From NCBI GenBank assembly GCA_019415945.1, contig DXYF01000033.1, forward strand, positions 1-64,000: 64,000 bases of DNA, given 5' to 3'. This document shows, piece after piece, positions 7,575 to 15,418 of this stretch (position 1 is the first letter of the stretch; each line of letters begins with the position of its first letter). The notes under the pieces were generated by a model. The model had not been told where the DNA came from. It saw only the letters and a program-made list of their open reading frames with translations, and searched no databases. The stretch comes from Clostridiales bacterium (lineage in GTDB: Bacteria > Bacillota > Clostridia > Oscillospirales > Acutalibacteraceae). The translations under genes and the position numbers were made by a program.

Positions 7575-9461
7575 ATGTTCAAAAGGAAACCAAAGGTACT
7601 CACACCGGAGCAGGCGGAAGAAATCAGAACAAAGGATTTTTTCGATATGATCCTGCCCGGCACAATCAAATTCCTTTCCGACCATTATATCTTGGGCGAC
7701 AGTTATCGCTGTGTATGGGCGATCCGTGAGTATCCGCCCTCTACCGAGGAACAGGCGATCCTCTCTCAGCTTGCCGACCGCAGCGGCGTAACCTTACGCA
7801 TCTATCACAGACTGGTCGAAAGCATGGAACAGAGGAAAATCATTCAAAACGCCACTCGCCGAAATAAGCTGAAAAGCGGCGGCACCGATGTAAACGAAAT
7901 CATCGAAGCCGAGGGTAATCTGCAGGATGTAGTGGAACTGCTGGCAAATCTCCGCAAGAACCGTGAGCCGCTTCTGCACTGCTCGGTGTTCATCGAATTA
8001 AAGGCACGGAATATGGACGCACTCAAAGAGCTGCAGAGCGAAATTGCAATGGAACTGACGCGCTCCAAAATCTCTGTTGACCGATTAACCTTGCGGCAGA
8101 AAGAAGGCTTTTTGTCTGTTCTGCCGGTGGGCGCAAATCAGTTCGGCGCGCAGTATGAGCGCGTCCTGCCTGCCAGCTCGGTGGCAAATCTGTACCCCTT
8201 CAACTTCTCCGGCAAGACCGACCCGCAGGGGGTCTATATCGGCAGAGATAAGTTCGGGACGAACATTCTCGTGGATTTCGACCGCAGAGCCGAAGACAAA
8301 ACCACAAGCAATATCCTCATTTTAGGCAACAGCGGTCAGGGCAAAAGTTATCTTTTAAAGCTAATTCTCACCAACCTGCGCGAATCGGGAAAGCTGATCA
8401 TCTGCCTTGATCCCGAAAGCGAGTACGAAGAAATCTGTTCGGCGCTGGGCGGTTGTTATATCGATTTCCTGTCCGGCGAGTACACGATAAACCCGTTAGA
8501 GCCGAAAGCTTGGGCAGAGCAGGCAGTGCCTGCACCCAATTCGCGTACTCAGATTGATGCAGAACCGGAGGACAGTGCGCGCGACCAAGAAGGATTTGTC
8601 CCTGAAGCGTTTAAAAAAGTAACGAGATTATCCCAGCACATTGCTTTTCTAAAAGATTTTTTCCGCAGCTACAAGGATTTCAGCGACAGTCAGATCGATA
8701 CCATTGAAATTCTGCTCTCCAAACTGTATGCCCGGTTCGGCATCACCGACAGCACCGATTACAGCAGGCTGAAGCCCACTGATTATCCCATTATGGAGGA
8801 CTTCTACAAGCTGTGCGAGGAAGAATTCTATAGCTACGATAAAAGCAGAAAATACCTCTACACGGAAGAAACGCTCCAAGAGGTATGCTTCGGCATCCAC
8901 TCCATGTGTGTCGGTGCGGAAAGCAAATACTTTAACGGACACACCAACATCGCAGACGATGCATTCCTCGTATTCGGCGTGAAAGGCTTAATGGATACGA
9001 ACAAGCGGCTCAAAGATGCTATGTTGTTTAACATCCTGTCCTTCATGAGCAATCAGCTTCTCGGTAAGGGCAATACGGCGGCAAGCATCGATGAACTGTA
9101 TCTCTTTCTTACCAACATGACGGCAATCGAATATATCCGCAACGCCATGAAGCGTGTGCGTAAAAAGGAATCCTCGATTATTCTGGCGAGTCAGAATATC
9201 GAGGATTTTTTGATCCCATCTATCCGTGAGTTTACAAAATCGCTGTTTTCTATTCCTACGCATCAGTTTCTGTTCAACGCAGGACAGTGTAGTCCTAAAG
9301 AATATATGGACGCACTTCAAGTCGAGCCTGCCGAATTTGAACTGATCAAATATCCCGAAAGAGGCACCTGCCTCTACCGCTGCGGCAACGAGAGGTATCT
9401 GCTCCAAGTCATTGCTCCCGATTACAAAACGGCGCTGTTTGGAAAGGCAGGTGGACGATAA
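7575..9461 (+). CDS. virB4: VirB4/TraE-type conjugation ATPase
   Basis: This is the 628-residue cytoplasmic ATPase that powers type IV secretion. Walker A is GNSGQGKS at residues 251-258, a CLDPESEYEEI segment follows, and IDELYLFLTN serves as Walker B; the SSIILASQNIEDFL segment is typical of the motif region that follows. An N-terminal region of about 240 residues precedes the RecA-like core, as usual. The ATG at 7575 has AAAGGAGG 7 nt upstream; the frame extends further upstream into the leader hairpins without another ribosome site. Its TAA overlaps the next ATG (TAATG). Confidence 0.93.
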   Translation: MFKRKPKVLTPEQAEEIRTKDFFDMILPGTIKFLSDHYILGDSYRCVWAIREYPPSTEEQAILSQLADRSGVTLRIYHRLVESMEQRKIIQNATRRNKLKSGGTDVNEIIEAEGNLQDVVELLANLRKNREPLLHCSVFIELKARNMDALKELQSEIAMELTRSKISVDRLTLRQKEGFLSVLPVGANQFGAQYERVLPASSVANLYPFNFSGKTDPQGVYIGRDKFGTNILVDFDRRAEDKTTSNILILGNSGQGKSYLLKLILTNLRESGKLIICLDPESEYEEICSALGGCYIDFLSGEYTINPLEPKAWAEQAVPAPNSRTQIDAEPEDSARDQEGFVPEAFKKVTRLSQHIAFLKDFFRSYKDFSDSQIDTIEILLSKLYARFGITDSTDYSRLKPTDYPIMEDFYKLCEEEFYSYDKSRKYLYTEETLQEVCFGIHSMCVGAESKYFNGHTNIADDAFLVFGVKGLMDTNKRLKDAMLFNILSFMSNQLLGKGNTAASIDELYLFLTNMTAIEYIRNAMKRVRKKESSIILASQNIEDFLIPSIREFTKSLFSIPTHQFLFNAGQCSPKEYMDALQVEPAEFELIKYPERGTCLYRCGNERYLLQVIAPDYKTALFGKAGGR

Positions 9462-9955
9462 TGAATACGGCAGAAGAAAAAAGAGTGAATGAGCTGACGG
9501 AAGAAATCGCCGAACTCAAAAAGCATCTGACCTTGAAAAGTGCCACAATGACGAACAGGGACACTTCTGATGAGCTTGAAAAGATTGGCGAGCTGTTAAG
9601 CGAAAAGAATGCGCTGACCGGTCTTAATGAGGACGCGGCCTATCTTTATCTCGATGACGGCGAATGGTTTCGGGAGGTCAAAGGCTTTGTGGGTGATGAC
9701 TCCGGTATGCATGACTGTATGGGAACAGCGCTGAAGATCGGCGACACGGTATCCCTAAACGGATATCTCCGGCTCATTATGCAGGATATGCCTTCACAAA
9801 AAACGCTCTTGGAATGCGGCTGCAAAAAGAAGATCAAGGATTGTTCGGAGATGGATATACAGGATGCTTTTAGCTGTGCCTTTACCGTCTCCCTTCATTC
9901 CTGTTTAGAAGATTACGAAAACAGTCTGGCACACGGCATGGAGATGCGGCTATGA
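9461..9955 (+). CDS. Hypothetical ICE protein between virB4 and the NlpC/P60 gene
   Basis: A 164-residue soluble protein. It starts with a probable coiled coil (EEKRVNELTEEIAELKKHLTLK), then an acidic region containing a CGCKKKIKDC cysteine cluster. I do not recognise the family. It starts in a TAATG overlap with virB4 and ends 4 nt into the NlpC/P60 gene, so it is certainly co-translated with the transfer machine. Confidence 0.65.
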   Translation: MNTAEEKRVNELTEEIAELKKHLTLKSATMTNRDTSDELEKIGELLSEKNALTGLNEDAAYLYLDDGEWFREVKGFVGDDSGMHDCMGTALKIGDTVSLNGYLRLIMQDMPSQKTLLECGCKKKIKDCSEMDIQDAFSCAFTVSLHSCLEDYENSLAHGMEMRL

Positions 9956-10995
9956 GCGCGACCGTTGCCGCCGCCCTTAAAAAGATTGCTGTCTCACTGC
10001 TTACGAATCCAAAGATACTGAAAACCGTACTCGGCATTGTGCTTGGGATTATCATCATTATCATTATGCCCATCGTGGCTATTGTCTCTATCTTCAATGG
10101 CGGCATCGAGATTGACACCGACCGTCTGCAGACGATGGTGGTAGAGAACCTCTCCGCAGAAGAACAGGCGAAGCTGCAGCTTGTAGAGGATACCATGCTG
10201 TCTATTGAGAGTGAAATGCAAGCAGCCGGATTTGGCGGCAGAGTCAAAGAGGCGCAGGTCTTATATGTGCTTGCTCTTTCTGACCATGCTTCCGAATCCG
10301 GCTTCGTCTCAAAACTGGTAGGATGTTTTACCGCAGACCAAACAGACGAGCAGCTCATCGAATCCGTCAACTCTGCTTTTGGCACACAGCTCACAGCTGA
10401 AGATTTTGGCAAAGTCATGGGTAATATCCGCGCAGTATATATCGATACTTCCGGCTACTCTGATTCCACGACAAAAAATAACCTTGATTTAGTACAGTGG
10501 GCAATTGAAGCTGAAAAATCCGGTTGGGGTTATGTGTGGGGAACCTATGGCGATGTGTTTGATCAGGAAATGTTTGATTTCAAGCTAAACCAATACCCGG
10601 ACGAGGTCGGTGGCTATGAAGAATTCATCCGGCAGAATTGGCTCGGCGGAAGAACAGCAGACTGTGTCGGCCTTATTAAAGGCTACGGATGGTTAAATGC
10701 TGACAGTCATGAGGTGGAATATGGCACAAACGGAATGCCGGATATCGGCGCTGACACTATGTACGAGAACGCAACTGAAAAAGGCACGATCGATACGATT
10801 CCCGAAATCCCCGGACTTGCCGTCTGGCACGAAGGGCATATCGGTATCTATATCGGCAACGGCGAAGTGGTTCAGGCAGCAAACACAAAAGCCGGAGTTA
10901 TCCGCAATAAATTAGAGGATACAGCTTGGACGCATTGGCTCAAGATACCGTATATCAGCTATATCGAAGAAACGGAGGAAAATCAAAATGTCTAA
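9952..10995 (+). CDS. Membrane-anchored NlpC/P60-type peptidoglycan hydrolase
   Basis: The 347-residue protein is the likely cell-wall-opening enzyme of the conjugation apparatus. One strong N-terminal membrane span (VLGIVLGIIIIIIMPIVAIVSI) is followed by an extracytoplasmic helical region and a CHAP/NlpC-like domain. The probable catalytic residues are Cys238 (RTADCVGLIKGYGW) and His296 (HEGHIGIYIGNG). A lysozyme-like domain that is often fused in these proteins appears to be absent or short. It overlaps neighbours on both sides by 4-8 nt. Function as a mating-channel hydrolase is known for the family and inferred here. Confidence 0.87.
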   Translation: MSATVAAALKKIAVSLLTNPKILKTVLGIVLGIIIIIIMPIVAIVSIFNGGIEIDTDRLQTMVVENLSAEEQAKLQLVEDTMLSIESEMQAAGFGGRVKEAQVLYVLALSDHASESGFVSKLVGCFTADQTDEQLIESVNSAFGTQLTAEDFGKVMGNIRAVYIDTSGYSDSTTKNNLDLVQWAIEAEKSGWGYVWGTYGDVFDQEMFDFKLNQYPDEVGGYEEFIRQNWLGGRTADCVGLIKGYGWLNADSHEVEYGTNGMPDIGADTMYENATEKGTIDTIPEIPGLAVWHEGHIGIYIGNGEVVQAANTKAGVIRNKLEDTAWTHWLKIPYISYIEETEENQNV

Positions 10996-11373
10996 GAAAA
11001 GATGGTTATCTGACGAACAAAGAAATAAAAACAGAAAATCGGCTCAGGAGAACTACCGGCACCGAGTCCGTCGTTTTACCTTTCAGTTCTCTCTCAAGGA
11101 TACGGAAGTGAAGCACAGCCGGATAAAGGGAAATATCTGAAAGAACTGATCCTTGCAGATAAACAACAGCAATTACAGAAGCAACAGGAAAATGAAACCA
11201 ATGAAATGATTTTAGCAGAGGATGCGGTACAGACAACAATCTATCTTGCTAACGCGCCGGACTGCTGTTCGGGAGCCGAGCAGCTCGATCATGTTCTCGG
11301 AATGCTTGGCGCCGATGTGATGGATGAAGATGTTTATCACAGCGAAGATCAGCATCCGAAGATGTCTTTGTGA
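10988..11373 (+). pseudogene. Frameshifted ICE regulatory (RHH-like) protein
   Basis: The first frame starts MSKKRWLSDEQRNKNRKSAQENYRH..FTFQFSLKDTEV and hits a TGA at 11138. The homologous continuation is in another frame from about 11110: EAQPDKGKYLKELILADKQQ and on to a stop at 11371-11373, with 87 open codons. Together they form the usual small DNA-binding-like protein of Tn1549-type elements (N-terminal basic region, then 'QPDKGKYLKELI'). One missing base (or 1+3n) near 11108 explains the break. It lies directly between the NlpC and pentapeptide genes. Sequencing error or programmed shift are alternatives; there is no obvious slippery run. Confidence 0.7.
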
Positions 11374-11386
11374 AGGAGGAACCGCT

Positions 11387-12457
11387 ATGAAAATCAATGT
11401 ACCTCTCCGCAGAAAAGATACGGAGATCGAAACAAGCCCCTGTATGGTAGAAAAAACCGTGGAGTTGTCTGCTGATTGGTTTGATCATTTCTCTCAGAAT
11501 CTTTTAAACCATTACGATTTCATTCTTGAAAATACCGACTGTATGTATCAGGATAAAGACGGCATGAATCACTGCCTGCTTGTGCTGGGTGAAGGTCGGG
11601 ATGACGGTATTCTTGTGGAGGCCGAGGGCAGTTCCTATGCCAGATACTCTGCATTTGTTCCCAATGCCCGACAGCTTTTAAGACAGGAGCAGAGATATGA
11701 ACCGGCCTTGCAGAGTTACTGTGACAGAATGCAGGCAGCAATGAACGAAATTGTACAAACTGCACCGTCCCGACAGCAAAACGGTATGCTGAAAATTCCG
11801 CTTTCGGATTTTAGTCCCAGCCCCGGCGAATATCTTCTGGACACCGCCATGCTTTGCGAAATGTTGTCCGGACAGCCGGAGTTTGATACAGCAGAACTGT
11901 TTGAAGACGAAATCCTCATGCAGATGAATCCGAAATATTTACCTGCAGAGAAGAAAGAATATCGCCCACTCAGTCAGGAACAGGCAGATATTATATGCGC
12001 CAAGCATATCCTATGGCTGTATGATGCAGGCGGAGAACAGGCGGATTTTTCCGGTTATGAATTGTCTGATCTTAATCTCAGTCACCGCAATCTGAACAGT
12101 GCCCTGTTCAACGGAGCTTTGCTCTCCGGCACATCGTTTCAAGAATCATACCTGTGTTTTGCCGATTTCACTGGTGCTAAGATTGAAAATTGCAACGCCA
12201 AAAACATTGCTGCCGATGAAGCAGTATTTAAAAATGCGGTCGTTCGAAACTGTGATTTCAGCGGAGCATTTATGGAACACTGCAATTTTTCCGGTGCAGA
12301 TTTGACAGGAACTACCGTAAAAAACGCCCGTATGCAAAATGCCTGTATCGACGGTGCGACAGTACCTGATACTGTGTTTGAACAGGCAGATTTTCGCAAT
12401 TATTCTACAGACGAACAGGATTGGAGCGAACCCTCCGATCCTGTTCTTTCTATGTGA
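11387..12457 (+). CDS. ICE protein with C-terminal pentapeptide repeats
   Basis: The protein has 356 residues from the ATG at 11387, which has AGGAGGAACCGCT upstream. The N-terminal 220 residues are an uncharacterised domain of Tn1549-type elements (ILENTDCMYQDKDGMNHCLLVLGEGRDDGILVEAEGSSYARY). From about residue 230 there are pentapeptide repeats of the A(D/N)FSG type: ADFSGYELSDLNLSHRNLNSALFNGALLSG, then several CDFSGA/CNFSGADLTG units, which would fold as a right-handed quadrilateral beta-helix. Such helices act as protein-interaction or DNA-mimic surfaces; the role in transfer is unknown. Confidence 0.8.
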   Translation: MKINVPLRRKDTEIETSPCMVEKTVELSADWFDHFSQNLLNHYDFILENTDCMYQDKDGMNHCLLVLGEGRDDGILVEAEGSSYARYSAFVPNARQLLRQEQRYEPALQSYCDRMQAAMNEIVQTAPSRQQNGMLKIPLSDFSPSPGEYLLDTAMLCEMLSGQPEFDTAELFEDEILMQMNPKYLPAEKKEYRPLSQEQADIICAKHILWLYDAGGEQADFSGYELSDLNLSHRNLNSALFNGALLSGTSFQESYLCFADFTGAKIENCNAKNIAADEAVFKNAVVRNCDFSGAFMEHCNFSGADLTGTTVKNARMQNACIDGATVPDTVFEQADFRNYSTDEQDWSEPSDPVLSM

Positions 12458-12471
12458 AGGGAGAAAAAACA

Positions 12472-13221
12472 ATGAGTGGAAAAGTAAAAAGCCTGCACGG
12501 TGTGTATAAGGCACTCGGACGCGATGCGTTTCTTGCAGCGGCCAAGATGTATTCCGATTATGTTCAGAAAACCGTTGAGGCAACGCTTTCTGAAATGGAA
12601 AGCCGCTGGTTTGACTCTGGCAAAACCATAACCCAAGCAGATAAAATGGTTAGGGATTTTCAGAATGGATATCTTACCCGCGAGTGGGCGGAAGAGTTAT
12701 TGGTACAGGAAAAAATTCAGAATCAGTTTGAGAAGAACATGAACGATGTTCTTAAAAATATAGATTTCATTCGATTGGAAAATTCCTGTCAAAGCCCGGA
12801 TAAAAGCTATGCGGGCGAAGTATTAAGACAGATGCATGATGGTTTTGTGTCTGCCTACGGAAGCGATTATCTGGAGGACGGCAGCTATTCGTTTGTGCAT
12901 ATCCCCGCTGTGATCCGATCCCGTCAAAGCGGAAAGCTGTGTTTAGGTATTGTCACCCTTGATCTTGAATCCTCCGGAGAACATTGGGGAACGGAATTTC
13001 TGACGCCATACGGCATTATTTCACAGAACGATCCCGACTTGGACAATGACATGAAGAAATATATTCGTGAACAATATATCCCGTATGACTATTGGTACAC
13101 CGCCGATGTAGAAAATGATATTCATATCAGCTTTGATAATGTTCCTGAATCAGTATCGGATCTGATCGCTGCAGCTCGTGGCGAGGAACCAAATATGAAT
13201 TTGGGTTATATCAAAATGTGA
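12472..13221 (+). CDS. Hypothetical ICE protein
   Basis: The protein has 249 residues, starting at the ATG at 12472 after AGGGAGAAAAAACA. It is soluble, with a helical N-terminal half (LGRDAFLAAAKMYSDYVQKTVEATLSEMESRW) and a mixed C-terminal half containing VIRSRQSGKLCLGIVTLDLESSGEHWGTEFLTPYG. I know no named family; proteins of this type are carried downstream of the pentapeptide gene in Tn1549-type elements. Spacing of 14 nt to the previous gene shows it is in the operon. Confidence 0.65.
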   Translation: MSGKVKSLHGVYKALGRDAFLAAAKMYSDYVQKTVEATLSEMESRWFDSGKTITQADKMVRDFQNGYLTREWAEELLVQEKIQNQFEKNMNDVLKNIDFIRLENSCQSPDKSYAGEVLRQMHDGFVSAYGSDYLEDGSYSFVHIPAVIRSRQSGKLCLGIVTLDLESSGEHWGTEFLTPYGIISQNDPDLDNDMKKYIREQYIPYDYWYTADVENDIHISFDNVPESVSDLIAAARGEEPNMNLGYIKM

Positions 13222-13237
13222 AAGGAAGAAACGCCCT

Positions 13238-13498
13238 ATGAAAAAAGCCAATATAACTGTAACCTTCGATGCGGATAAGCTCTCCGCCGCACAGATGTAT
13301 ATGGAGCAAAAGGACTTGTCTTTTGAAGACGAAATGGAAAAAGCAGCGGAGTCATTGTATAGCAAATATGTCCCCGCCGGCGTCCGCGAATTCATTGAAA
13401 TGAGTGCTGGAGCCAAGCCTGCCGCAAAGCCGAGGAAAGCAAAGCCTTCTTCTGCTGTGGGCGAAGCCCATTCACCAGACGGTGGTGACACCGATTGA
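13238..13498 (+). CDS. DUF6103-like small protein
   Basis: The protein has 86 residues: MKKANITVTFDADKLSAAQMYM, then LSFEDEMEKAAESLYSKYVPAGVREFIE and an Ala/Pro/Lys-rich tail. This pattern matches the DUF6103 proteins found in Firmicute conjugative elements. The first half resembles a relaxed ribbon-helix-helix dimer domain, so DNA binding is possible but unproven. It overlaps the amidoligase gene by 4 nt. Confidence 0.75.
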   Translation: MKKANITVTFDADKLSAAQMYMEQKDLSFEDEMEKAAESLYSKYVPAGVREFIEMSAGAKPAAKPRKAKPSSAVGEAHSPDGGDTD

Positions 13499-14516
13499 GA
13501 AGTCAGAACTTCGGTATCGAAATTGAGATGACCGGGCTGACAAGAGCAGCGGCGGCAAGGATCGTCGCGGGACATTTCGATACGCAGGCGACCCATGTAG
13601 GCGGAGGCTACGACACCTACACGGTTCGGGACAATCAGAACCGGCAATGGAAGCTGGTGAGCGATGCCTCTATCCGATGCCGCAACGGAAACAACCGGCA
13701 GGCAGAGAGTATTCAGTAGAGCTTGTATCTCCAATCTGTCAGTATGCAGACATCGAAACCATACAGGAAATTGTGCGGAAACTGCGTGGAGGCGGAGCAA
13801 AGGTAAACGATTCCTGCGGTATCCATGTTCATGTGGACGCCTCCTCCCATACGCCGCAGACGCTCCGTAATATTGTAAACATCATGGCATCCAAAGAGGA
13901 TCTGCTTTATAAGGCGCTGCAGGTACAGGTCAGCCGGGAAAACTACTGTCAAAAGGCAGATACCCGTTTTCTCGATGAACTGAATCATAAGCGCCCCACT
14001 ACTATGAGGGATGTAGAGAATCTGTGGTACAACGGCTGCGGCAGCCGCCATTATCATTATGATGACAGCCGCTATCACGCGCTGAACCTTCACAGCGTTT
14101 TTTCTCACGGGACGATTGAATTTCGGCTGTTCAATTCTACTCTTCACGCCGGAGAAATCAAATCATATATCCAGCTCTGCCTCGCCATCAGCCATCAGGC
14201 TCTTGTGCAAAAAAGCGCATCCCGTATAAAAACGCACCCCGAAAACGAGAAATATACCTTCCGCACATGGCTGCTACGGCTCGGTCTCATTGGCAATGAA
14301 TTCAAAACCGCCCGCCAGCATCTGCTGAAAAATTTAGAGGGCAACATTGCGTGGCGTGATCCCGCACAGGCTGAAGCGCAAAAAGCACGCCTTGCTGCAA
14401 AGCGGTTAGCCGAGCAGCAGGAAACAGAGGAACAACAGCCGATGGTCGAAGAAGAACCGATAGCACAACCCGATGAGCAGGAGCAAAACGCTCCTGATTT
14501 TTCCATGCAGATGTAA
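13495..14516 (+). pseudogene. Amidoligase-family enzyme, frameshifted
   Basis: Amidoligases are ATP-grasp/COOH-NH2 ligase relatives predicted to form amide bonds on peptides or cell-wall material. The N-terminal part (TTG at 13495) reads NFGIEIEMTGLTRAAAARIVAGHF...WKLVSDASI, the family's signature FG(I/V)E(I/F)E start. It then leaves frame near 13690 and stops at 13717. The remaining 275 residues continue in another frame: PQRKQPAGREYSVELVSPIC..CGIHVHVDAS..GTIEFRLFNSTLHAGEIKSYIQL. One indel between 13680 and 13692 separates them. The motifs GIHVHVD and EFRLFN are those of an intact enzyme. The gene pairs with the cyclotransferase downstream. Confidence 0.8.
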
Positions 14517-14534
14517 GGAGTGAAAGAAAAATAT

Positions 14535-15143
14535 ATGAGCAAACGATTGTATGTTGCCTACGGCAGCAACCTCAACATCCGTCAGATGAAGCATCGATGT
14601 CACGGCGCGAAGCTGTACGGCACAGGCGTGATTGACAATTACGAATTGCAGTTCAAGGGACAGCCGCACAGCGCCTTTGCTACCATTGCACCCAAAGAAG
14701 GCGCCTCCATCCCTGTTGCGGTGTGGGAGATTTCTGAAAAGAACGAGCAGGCGCTCGACCGCTACGAGGGATATCCCTCCCACTATTTTAAGCAGAATGT
14801 TCCCGTGCAGCTTGACGGAGAAGAAGTGAACGCCATGGTGTATATCATGAATCTCAAGATGGGATTCGGTATGCCTTCCCCGTATTATTACCAAACAGTC
14901 TATGAGGGCTACAACGACTGTGGGCTGGATACCGATGTGCTTGACAAGGCTGTCCTGAAAAGCACGGCGCAGTTCTATGCCGCACATCGAGAGCCGGAAC
15001 CTCAACAGACGCTGTTTGATATGGAAGATAAGGATGACTTTTTGTACGAGCCGGAGGACTATGACGGATATGAACCCGATGAGGACGAGCAGGCTATGGA
15101 CGAAAGCGATCCCTTCTATTTCTCGGAGGGGATGCATTTATGA
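14535..15143 (+). CDS. Gamma-glutamylcyclotransferase (AIG2/GGCT-like) family protein
   Basis: The protein has 202 residues from the ATG at 14535 (AAGGAG upstream; a GTG at 14520 overlaps that site). The N-terminus carries the substrate-binding YGSNLN motif, residues 8-13, and the family's catalytic Glu lies in DRYEGYPSHYF. The C-terminal 45 residues are an acidic tail (DEDEQAMDESDPF). Enzymes of this fold cleave gamma-glutamyl amide links to release 5-oxoproline. Pairing with an amidoligase is a known recurrent gene association and suggests a make-and-break pair acting on one isopeptide product. Substrate unknown. Confidence 0.85.
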   Translation: MSKRLYVAYGSNLNIRQMKHRCHGAKLYGTGVIDNYELQFKGQPHSAFATIAPKEGASIPVAVWEISEKNEQALDRYEGYPSHYFKQNVPVQLDGEEVNAMVYIMNLKMGFGMPSPYYYQTVYEGYNDCGLDTDVLDKAVLKSTAQFYAAHREPEPQQTLFDMEDKDDFLYEPEDYDGYEPDEDEQAMDESDPFYFSEGMHL

Positions 15144-15418
15144 ACCGCAAAAAAGAATTACAGCGGCAGCTCGGCGGCCGTTATTCCTATGAGCGATTGC
15201 TCAGCGACCGTGAAATCCAAAAGCTCCGCAGGGATATACCCGCAGACTTTTCCGAAACGGCTGCCGCCGTCCTCACCGCTGGATGCCTTCGTCTCGACGC
15301 AGTTCTCTATCCGAAGAAAGCGAGGATGATCCATGTCTGGTATTACAACTCTAATTGTTGTTGCTGTGGTTATGTTTTGTGCGCTGAGCGGTGTAACCCT
15401 CCTTGCCCATATCTATAA
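15140..15418 (+). CDS. Small protein overlapping the coupling-protein gene
   Basis: The frame gives 92 residues (MNRKKELQRQLGGRYSYERLLSDREIQKLRRDIPADFSETAAAVLTAGCLRLDAV), starting in an ATGA overlap with the cyclotransferase gene. The first 62 residues look like a genuine soluble protein. The last 29, including CCCCGYVLC, lie entirely inside the start of virD4 in another frame. The 86-nt overlap is unusual; either the protein's own tail is unconstrained or the true end was displaced. No family recognised. Confidence 0.6.
   Translation: MNRKKELQRQLGGRYSYERLLSDREIQKLRRDIPADFSETAAAVLTAGCLRLDAVLYPKKARMIHVWYYNSNCCCCGYVLCAERCNPPCPYL

Noticed and set aside
14406..15137. Leftward 243-residue ORF opposite the cyclotransferase gene
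   Set aside because: Shadow frame; no ribosome site and lies wholly opposite a gene with clear family motifs.
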